Assembly: GCA_020718125.1 (NCBI GenBank)
Contig: DYDC01000032.1
Location: 1-10,477 of the forward strand
Length of the DNA: 10,477 nucleotides
Reading direction: 5' to 3'
Source: Methylacidiphilum sp.
GTDB lineage: Bacteria; Verrucomicrobiota; Verrucomicrobiia; CAIQCK01
Part shown: piece by piece, positions 6,178 to 10,477 of the stretch
Layout: the number at the start of each line of letters is the position of its first letter
How positions within the stretch are numbered: position 1 is the first letter of the stretch
Notes under the pieces: generated by a model
Seen by the model: the letters and a program-made list of their open reading frames with translations, nothing else
Told to the model about the DNA's origin: nothing
Databases searched by the model: none
Program-made: the position numbers and the translations under genes

Positions 6178-6230
6178 CGAAAGGGAGTTTTTGAACCAAC
6201 CCACCCGCCGCGAGGCAGGTGGGTTTTTTT
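6108..6230 (+). promoter_or_regulatory. Leucine-responsive transcription attenuator of leuA
   Basis: Three alternative RNA helices share blocks. Helix 1:2 pairs CAACCCGCC (6112-6120) with GGTGGGTTG (6156-6164), nine pairs with one G-U, extendable to 6108/6168 through two more G-U pairs. The leucine codons lie in its loop. Helix 2:3 (antiterminator) pairs the same GGTGGGTTG with CAACCCACC (6197-6205), nine perfect pairs. Helix 3:4 is the terminator at 6198-6225. Expected logic: when leucine is scarce, a ribosome stalled at 6130-6144 covers block 1, 2:3 forms and leuA is transcribed. When leucine is ample, the ribosome reaches the stop at 6175, covers block 2, and 3:4 terminates. Without translation 1:2 forms and 3:4 terminates. 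The pairing is seen directly; the regulation is inferred from the known trp/leu/his attenuation mechanism. Confidence 0.85.
6198..6230 (+). terminator. Intrinsic terminator of the leuA attenuator
   Basis: AACCCACC (6198-6205) pairs with GGTGGGTT (6218-6225). After one C/A mismatch, GCC/GGC pairs close a GCGA (GNRA-type) tetraloop at 6210-6213. The stem runs straight into T7 (6224-6230). It ends 70 bases before leuA and 21 bases after the leader stop codon, as expected for an attenuator. Confidence 0.9.
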
Positions 6231-6299
6231 GTTGATGAACCAGAGCGATAGTTGAATGCTGACCGCTGACGGCCGACCGCCGCCAGCAAGGAAGGAACC

Positions 6300-7859
6300 A
6301 TGTCCGAGAAAGTCCACATATTTGACACGACGCTCCGCGATGGCGAGCAGTGCCCCGGCGCGTCCATGAACATCCGCCAGAAGATGGAGGTTGCCCGCCA
6401 GCTCGCCCGGCTGCGCGTGGACGTCATCGAGGCGGGTTTCCCAATCATCAGCGAGGGCGACTTTGAGAGCGTGCGGCTCATCAGCGCGGAGATCGCCGGC
6501 ATATCGCCCGGCGGCAAAGGTCCGGTCATCTGCGGCCTCGCGCGCTGCATCCCGAAGGACATCGAGGCCGCCGCGAAGGCCGTCAAGCCCGCCGGCAGGC
6601 TCGGCCTCATCCACGTCTTCCTCGCCACCTCGCCGATCCACCGCGAGTTCAAGTTTGGCAAGGCGCAGGCGGAAATCCTCCGTCTGGCCGTCGAGGGCGT
6701 CAAACGGGCCAAACAGTTCGTGGACAACATCGAGTTCTCGCCCGAGGACGCCGCGCGGACGGAACTGAACTTCCTCACCGAGGTCACCGAGGCCGCCGTC
6801 GAAGCGGGGGCGACCACGGTGAACATCCCCGACACGGTCGGCTACGCGATGCCGGAGCAATACGGCGGCGTCATCCGCCATCTCCACCAGCGCGTCGGCC
6901 AGCGCGCCATCATCAGCGTGCATTGCCACGACGACCTCGGCCTGGCGGTGGCCAACAGCCTCGCCGGCGTGGCCAACGGCGCGCGCCAGATCGAGTGCAC
7001 CATCAACGGCATCGGCGAGCGGGCCGGCAACGCCAGTCTCGAGGAATGCGTCATGGCCATCAAGACGCGCGGCGATTACTTCAGGGATGTGCATGCCGAC
7101 ATCGCCGCGAACGAGATCGTGAAGACCTCAAAGCTCGTCAGCCGACACACGAGCTTCGTGGTGCAGCGCAACAAAGCCATCGTCGGCGAGAACGCCTTTG
7201 CCCACTCGGCGGGCATCCACCAGGACGGCATCCTCAAGAAGCGCGAGACCTACGAGATCATGAATCCGCAGCAGGTCGGCTGGGGCGAGACGGAGTTGCC
7301 ACTCACCAAGCACAGCGGCCGCAACGCGCTCAGCCGCCGGCTCAAACACCTCGGCTTCAAGCTGAGCGATGAGGAGGTCAACCGCGTGTTCGTCGAGTTC
7401 AAGAAGATCGGCGATGCGAAGAAGTTCGTGTATGACGACGACCTCGTGGCGCTGGTGGAGAGCGAAGCCAGCGTGGTGCGCGAGACCTATGCGCTCGAGC
7501 ATTTGAGCTTCGTTGGCGGCACGGGTGTGACCCACACCGCCACGGTGAAGCTCCGCAAAGGCAAGGAAGTGAGCGTGGACGCCGGCATCGGCGACGGGCC
7601 GGTGGACGCGGTATTGAAGGCCATTGACCGGATCACAGGCAAGCGCGGCAAGCTGCTCGACTACCAGCTCCGCGCCACCACGAGCGGCAAGGACGCCGTG
7701 GGCGAGGTAACGGTGAAGGTGGACTTTGGCGGACAAGAACCGATTGTGGGCCGCGGCGCGAGCACGGACATCGTCGAGGCGAGCGCGAAGGCCTATCTGA
7801 ACGCGGTCAACCGCGCGCTGTCCAACGGCAAGCGGCAGAAGGTGGCGCGGGTGGTGTAG
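6300..7859 (+). CDS. leuA: 2-isopropylmalate synthase LeuA
   Basis: Catalyses the first committed step of leucine synthesis, condensing acetyl-CoA with 2-oxoisovalerate to 2-isopropylmalate. The 519-residue protein is full length. The N-terminal TIM barrel opens with DTTLRDGEQ (9-17, metal ligand Asp9), has the metal-binding HCHDD at 208-212, and NGIGERAGN at 236-244. HSAGIHQDGI in the linker region is also typical. The C-terminal LeuA regulatory domain (about 395-515: SFVGGTGVTHTATVKL, GIGDGPVDAV, GRGASTDIVEASAKAYLNAVNR) is intact, so allosteric leucine inhibition is likely. The ATG at 6300 follows a GGAAGGA sequence. Control appears to be double: transcription attenuation upstream plus enzyme feedback. 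No other leucine or branched-chain gene is adjacent; leuA looks monocistronic and converges on the next gene with a 12-bp gap. Confidence 0.96.
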   Translation: MSEKVHIFDTTLRDGEQCPGASMNIRQKMEVARQLARLRVDVIEAGFPIISEGDFESVRLISAEIAGISPGGKGPVICGLARCIPKDIEAAAKAVKPAGRLGLIHVFLATSPIHREFKFGKAQAEILRLAVEGVKRAKQFVDNIEFSPEDAARTELNFLTEVTEAAVEAGATTVNIPDTVGYAMPEQYGGVIRHLHQRVGQRAIISVHCHDDLGLAVANSLAGVANGARQIECTINGIGERAGNASLEECVMAIKTRGDYFRDVHADIAANEIVKTSKLVSRHTSFVVQRNKAIVGENAFAHSAGIHQDGILKKRETYEIMNPQQVGWGETELPLTKHSGRNALSRRLKHLGFKLSDEEVNRVFVEFKKIGDAKKFVYDDDLVALVESEASVVRETYALEHLSFVGGTGVTHTATVKLRKGKEVSVDAGIGDGPVDAVLKAIDRITGKRGKLLDYQLRATTSGKDAVGEVTVKVDFGGQEPIVGRGASTDIVEASAKAYLNAVNRALSNGKRQKVARVV

Positions 7860-7871
7860 CGCCTGCGGGCC

Positions 7872-9476
7872 TCATTTCTTTGCCGGCGGTTTCTCAGGCT
7901 CCGGGCCGAGTTGCTCTTGGTAGAACTCGATCCTGGTGTCGTCCCCCAGCTTGGCGGCGATGCCGAGCGCGTCGCGCAGCAAGGTCCGGCGACCCTCATA
8001 GGCCGTGAATTTCCGGATCAACTGGTCCAGCACGTCGAGGGCTTCGCGCTGGCGGCGGAGTTTGAGCAGTTCGTCCGACAGGCTGAGCGCGACACGGGTG
8101 ACGGCGTAAGGATCCGCGTAGGTCGCGGCGGCACGGTGGTAGGCTGGGACGGCTTCCTTGGAGAGGCGGAAGGCGCGGAAGAGGTCGCCGAGTTTCTCGT
8201 CGAGAATGGGGCTGTGAAGCGTCGCGTTTTGTTTGGTGAGGTAGGCGATGGCCTCAGGCTCCTTGCCGGCGGCAGCGAGGAGATTGGCCTGGCGCAGGCA
8301 GCCCCAGGCACGCTCCGCAGGATTGAGAGATTCCAGTCTGGCGGTTTGTTCCTGTGCGTCGAAGAGGAACGGCCTGTAGAGCGGATCGCCCACAACGGTC
8401 TGTTGCCAGGAGAGCGCGGGGGTGGCCGAGTAGGCGGACTCGACGAAGTTGTGGCCGCTGAGGAGGCGCTCGGTGAAGGTTTTCGGGTCCATCACGCAAC
8501 CCAGGTAGGGTTCAAAAACGAAGCCGACGCTGGCGCCGGCGCCGCGGGCGAGGCTGGGGCCGACCCAGTTGTTGAACATGCACCACGCGCTGAAGGAATG
8601 GATGTGGTAGGCGATCGCTCCGGGACGAAAGCGGAAGGAGGGGCGATTGAATGAGCCAGTCAGTTCCGGGGCATACCATCCCGCGTAGAACGCCACATCG
8701 GTCATGGGATACGCGGCCGGGAACACTTCTTCACGGTCGTCGAGGACGGCTTCGAGGCCCGCCTTACGGACGGCGTTGCAGGCGCTGCGGATGCTGTCGT
8801 CGGCCGGCTTGAGGTTCGGGTCTTGCGTGCCGCGGGTATCGAAGTAGGCGCGCCCGAACAGCCCGGTCCGCTCCACCAGGAGGGCGCGATCCACCAGCGC
8901 CCGGGCGATGTCGGCGTTGGGGCCATCGAGGCGCGCGACCATGATCATTCGACGGCTGCACGCCGGGAAGAACTCCATTTTGAAAAATGGGTTGGACAGC
9001 GGTCCTGCCAGCGGCGCGTCCCGTAATGGCAACCGGGCCAGGTCGCTGTCCACGGCAGCCTCGTCGCGACGGAGTTGGGGCGGAAGCCGGTCGGCGCCCG
9101 GCTCGCGCAGGTCGGGGTCGGGGGCGATTTTCAGGGGAACGCCGAAGCAGAGCAGCATCAGCCAGCAGTCGTTGCGCACCGTCTGGCCGAGTGAATCGCG
9201 TTTCAGCCAGCCCTGCTGCTGTAGGTGGCGGTCAATCGGGTCACGGAGCGTGTCGTTGAATTCGCGGCGGGTGATCTGGAATGTTTCGGGGCAGTCGAGC
9301 AAGAAGATGCGATTGGTGGCGATGCCGCGCCGGTCGGCGTAGTAGTGAGCCAGGTTGACGGAGGCGGGGAGTTTTCGGTTGGCCACAATGAGCATCTGCT
9401 CGGACCAGTTGTCGGCGGCGCCGGCGGTCGCGGTGACGGCCAGCAGGAGCAGAAGATTTTGAAGGAGGTGACGCAC
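7872..9476 (-). CDS. Exported TIGR03790-family-like protein
   Basis: About 534 residues. A signal peptide (MRHLLQNLLLLLAVTATAGAA) is followed by a large domain beginning ADNWSEQMLIVANRKLPASVNLAHYYADRRG and ending near VGDPLYRPF (about residues 360-370). That layout, an opening 'remnants of N to be named, returning to Y' strand and a closing GDP-x-YRPF, is how I recognise the TIGR03790 family, known from planctomycetes, verrucomicrobia, acidobacteria and similar genomes. It has no established function but resembles gingipain-like (C25) folds. The last 150 residues are helical and TPR-like (AWGCLRQANLLAAAGKEPEAIAYL, AVPAYHRAAATYADP). The start is uncertain: GTG at 9476, 10 bases after the upstream stop, gives a clean signal peptide. 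ATG at 9509 gives MGWWWK first and overlaps the upstream gene by 23 bases. Neither has a clear Shine-Dalgarno. Confidence 0.75.
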   Translation of the reverse strand: MRHLLQNLLLLLAVTATAGAADNWSEQMLIVANRKLPASVNLAHYYADRRGIATNRIFLLDCPETFQITRREFNDTLRDPIDRHLQQQGWLKRDSLGQTVRNDCWLMLLCFGVPLKIAPDPDLREPGADRLPPQLRRDEAAVDSDLARLPLRDAPLAGPLSNPFFKMEFFPACSRRMIMVARLDGPNADIARALVDRALLVERTGLFGRAYFDTRGTQDPNLKPADDSIRSACNAVRKAGLEAVLDDREEVFPAAYPMTDVAFYAGWYAPELTGSFNRPSFRFRPGAIAYHIHSFSAWCMFNNWVGPSLARGAGASVGFVFEPYLGCVMDPKTFTERLLSGHNFVESAYSATPALSWQQTVVGDPLYRPFLFDAQEQTARLESLNPAERAWGCLRQANLLAAAGKEPEAIAYLTKQNATLHSPILDEKLGDLFRAFRLSKEAVPAYHRAAATYADPYAVTRVALSLSDELLKLRRQREALDVLDQLIRKFTAYEGRRTLLRDALGIAAKLGDDTRIEFYQEQLGPEPEKPPAKK

Positions 9477-9486
9477 GGCAGAATGG

Positions 9487-10269
9487 TCAGACTTCCACCA
9501 CCAGCCCATCGTAGGCGAGACGGACGCCGGCTGGAAGCCGGCTCTCGGTGAGGGCGTGGTCGAGTTCGTGGCTGATGTGGGTGAAGTAGGCGCGGCCGGG
9601 CCGGACTTGCTCGACGACGCCGAGCGCCTCGTTCACGGTGAGATGGGCCAGATGCGGCTGGTGGCGCAGGGCGTCGAGGACCAGCACGGAGACGCCCCGG
9701 AGACGTTCGATGACGGGCTGGGGGACGGGTTTGCAGTCGGTGACATAGGCCAAGCTGGTGGTGTTGTTCTCGAAGAGGAACGCGGTGACACTGGAGCGGC
9801 CGTGCGGCAGTTGCAGCGGCGTGACGCGCGTTGAACCGAGCTGAAAGGGCTGGCTGTGTTCGATGGGGACGCCGTCCAGTTGCGGCCAGCCCGACTGGCG
9901 CAGCGCAGGGTCGAACGCGTGGGGGAAGATGCGGCTGAGCATCTCCAAGTGCTCGCGGGCGGCGTAGAGCGGCAACGGGCCTCCTCGGCGGACGCAGAAC
10001 CGGCGCACGTCATCGAGGCCGAGCACATGATCGGCGTGTGTGTGGGTGATAAAGACAGCATCCGCATCACGGACGTTGTTGGCCAGGCATTGGCTGCGGA
10101 AGTCCGGCGGGGTGTCCACCACAACACGTTTGTCCGGGGTCTCGACCAGCACGCAAGGGCGGAACCGTTTGTTGCGCGGATCGGACGAGGTGCAGACCGC
10201 GCAGTCGCAGCCGATCATCGGCACGCCCACGGAAGTGCCGGAACCGAGGAATTTGAGGCGGAGGGTCAT
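9487..10269 (-). CDS. PhnP-like metallo-beta-lactamase-fold phosphodiesterase
   Basis: A 260-residue cytoplasmic MBL-fold hydrolase. The metal site is HTHADH at 76-81 (His76, His78, Asp80, His81). A later His in LPHGRS, Asp in YVTDCKP, and HISHEL complete the usual ligand set. The N-terminus has Cys21, Cys23 and Cys26 in IGCDCAVC, the extra zinc knuckle of PhnP, the phosphoribosyl 1,2-cyclic phosphate phosphodiesterase; the motif numbering also matches that family as I recall it. No phosphonate-lyase (phn) genes are present, so the true substrate may be another cyclic phosphate. The ATG at 10269 lies about 12 bases from the predicted transcript start. It is followed on the same strand by the TIGR03790-like gene with a start that nearly abuts or overlaps its stop, so the two are probably co-transcribed. 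Confidence 0.85.
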   Translation of the reverse strand: MTLRLKFLGSGTSVGVPMIGCDCAVCTSSDPRNKRFRPCVLVETPDKRVVVDTPPDFRSQCLANNVRDADAVFITHTHADHVLGLDDVRRFCVRRGGPLPLYAAREHLEMLSRIFPHAFDPALRQSGWPQLDGVPIEHSQPFQLGSTRVTPLQLPHGRSSVTAFLFENNTTSLAYVTDCKPVPQPVIERLRGVSVLVLDALRHQPHLAHLTVNEALGVVEQVRPGRAYFTHISHELDHALTESRLPAGVRLAYDGLVVEV

Positions 10270-10287
10270 TTGCGTTTGAGTCGCGGG

Positions 10288-10316
10288 ACGCTACGGGGGG
10301 CGTTGAGGCGTGTCAA
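10288..10316 (-). promoter_or_regulatory. Promoter of the PhnP-like gene
   Basis: On the minus strand a consensus TTGACA (10316-10311) and TAGCGT (10293-10288) are separated by 17 bp. The transcript would start near 10281 and leave a leader of roughly 12 bases with no clear Shine-Dalgarno. GCGTG/CACGC arms (10308-10312 and 10318-10322) flank the -35 box and could be an operator, but five-base arms arise easily by chance. Confidence 0.6.
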
Positions 10317-10342
10317 GCACGCGGCGCAGGCCCAAGCGGAGG

Positions 10343-10383
10343 AAAAAACAAAGAGGGGCCGGATTGCTCCGGCCCCTCTTTGT
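10343..10383 (-). terminator. Strong intrinsic terminator of the right-edge gene
   Basis: A perfect 16-bp stem (10348-10363 with 10368-10383) closes a 4-base loop. Read on the minus strand the stem is followed by a T-run (complement of A 10343-10348). It begins 20 bases after the TAA of the minus-strand gene at the right edge. The plus strand has only a short T-run inside the stem, so termination is chiefly for minus-strand transcripts. Confidence 0.92.
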
Positions 10384-10403
10384 ATAAGAAACTACTGGCT
10401 GAC

Positions 10404-10477
10404 TTACTTGCTGGCCAGAGTTCCGGCTTCCTCGAACGGCCACACGACCGGAGGATCCATCACTGCCTCATACTTCG
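10404..10477 (-). CDS. C-terminal fragment of an unidentified protein
   Basis: The only open minus-strand frame at the right edge gives 23 codons (beginning KYEAVMDPPVVW and ending FEEAGTLASK) and a TAA at 10406-10404. The codons favour G or C in the third position, and a strong terminator follows on the same strand, so a real gene end is likely. The fragment is too short for me to recognise a family. The rest lies outside the window. Confidence 0.6.
   Translation of the reverse strand, partial: KYEAVMDPPVVWPFEEAGTLASK

Noticed and set aside
6100..6299. T-box or other riboswitch control of leuA
   Set aside because: The leader from promoter to terminator is only about 130 bases. I see no T-box sequence or specifier-loop architecture, and the Leu-codon leader with alternative helices explains the region fully.
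6084..7094. Minus-strand ORF (336 codons) opposite leuA and its leader
   Set aside because: It lies over the conserved LeuA barrel, has shadow composition and no recognisable domain.
9461..9551. Near-perfect Shine-Dalgarno (AAGGAGGTGA) followed by an ATG on the plus strand at about 9483
   Set aside because: The following ORF is only about 22 Arg/Pro-rich codons and runs antisense to the start of the TIGR03790-like gene and the end of the PhnP-like gene. Chance match.
1..10477. Mobile element, prophage, CRISPR or defence system
   Set aside because: No transposase, integrase, spaced direct repeats, toxin-antitoxin or nuclease/helicase genes were seen. Composition and coding density are even across the window.

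Overview
The window is GC-rich and densely coded, with long shadow ORFs on the non-coding strands. The gene mix suggests a Verrucomicrobiota bacterium (Pedosphaera/Limisphaerales-like) or a close relative in the PVC group: several exported proteins with N-terminal signal peptides, a TIGR03790-type protein, an LTXXQ/Spy-like small protein, and an AT-rich 7-bp tandem repeat in an otherwise GC-rich spacer. This taxonomic call is an inference from style, since no marker gene is present.

Layout from left to right. Bases 101-1306 (+) encode an exported papain/C39-fold cysteine peptidase-like protein. It faces, tail to tail, a HupE/UreJ-family membrane protein gene (1343-2472, -) that is broken by a one-base frameshift near 2298. 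Next comes a small exported LTXXQ/Spy-like protein (2571-2951, -), which is divergent from trmB (3059-3667, +), the tRNA m7G46 methyltransferase. A two-gene minus-strand sugar-metabolism unit follows: a class I mannose-6-phosphate isomerase-like gene (4830-5948), then a zinc-dependent medium-chain dehydrogenase (3689-4780). Their 49-bp spacer is built from GGATTTG-type heptamer repeats. The spacer at 5949-6299 leads to leuA (6300-7859, +). leuA converges on a minus-strand pair: a PhnP-like metallo-beta-lactamase-fold hydrolase (9487-10269) and an exported TIGR03790-like protein (7872-9476). The right edge holds the last 23 codons of an unidentified minus-strand gene and its strong intrinsic terminator.

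The most striking element is in front of leuA. It is a complete leucine-responsive ribosome-mediated attenuator: a 25-codon leader peptide with five consecutive leucine codons, three mutually exclusive helices that all use the same short complementary blocks, and a U-tract terminator. A plausible promoter sits so close to the leader ATG that the leader would be translated from a leaderless transcript. Attenuators of this design are well known in Proteobacteria and Actinobacteria; I do not know of a description from this group.

Apart from the attenuator the genes are mostly housekeeping or envelope functions. I see no phage, transposon, CRISPR, toxin-antitoxin or defence system, and no tRNA or rRNA gene.
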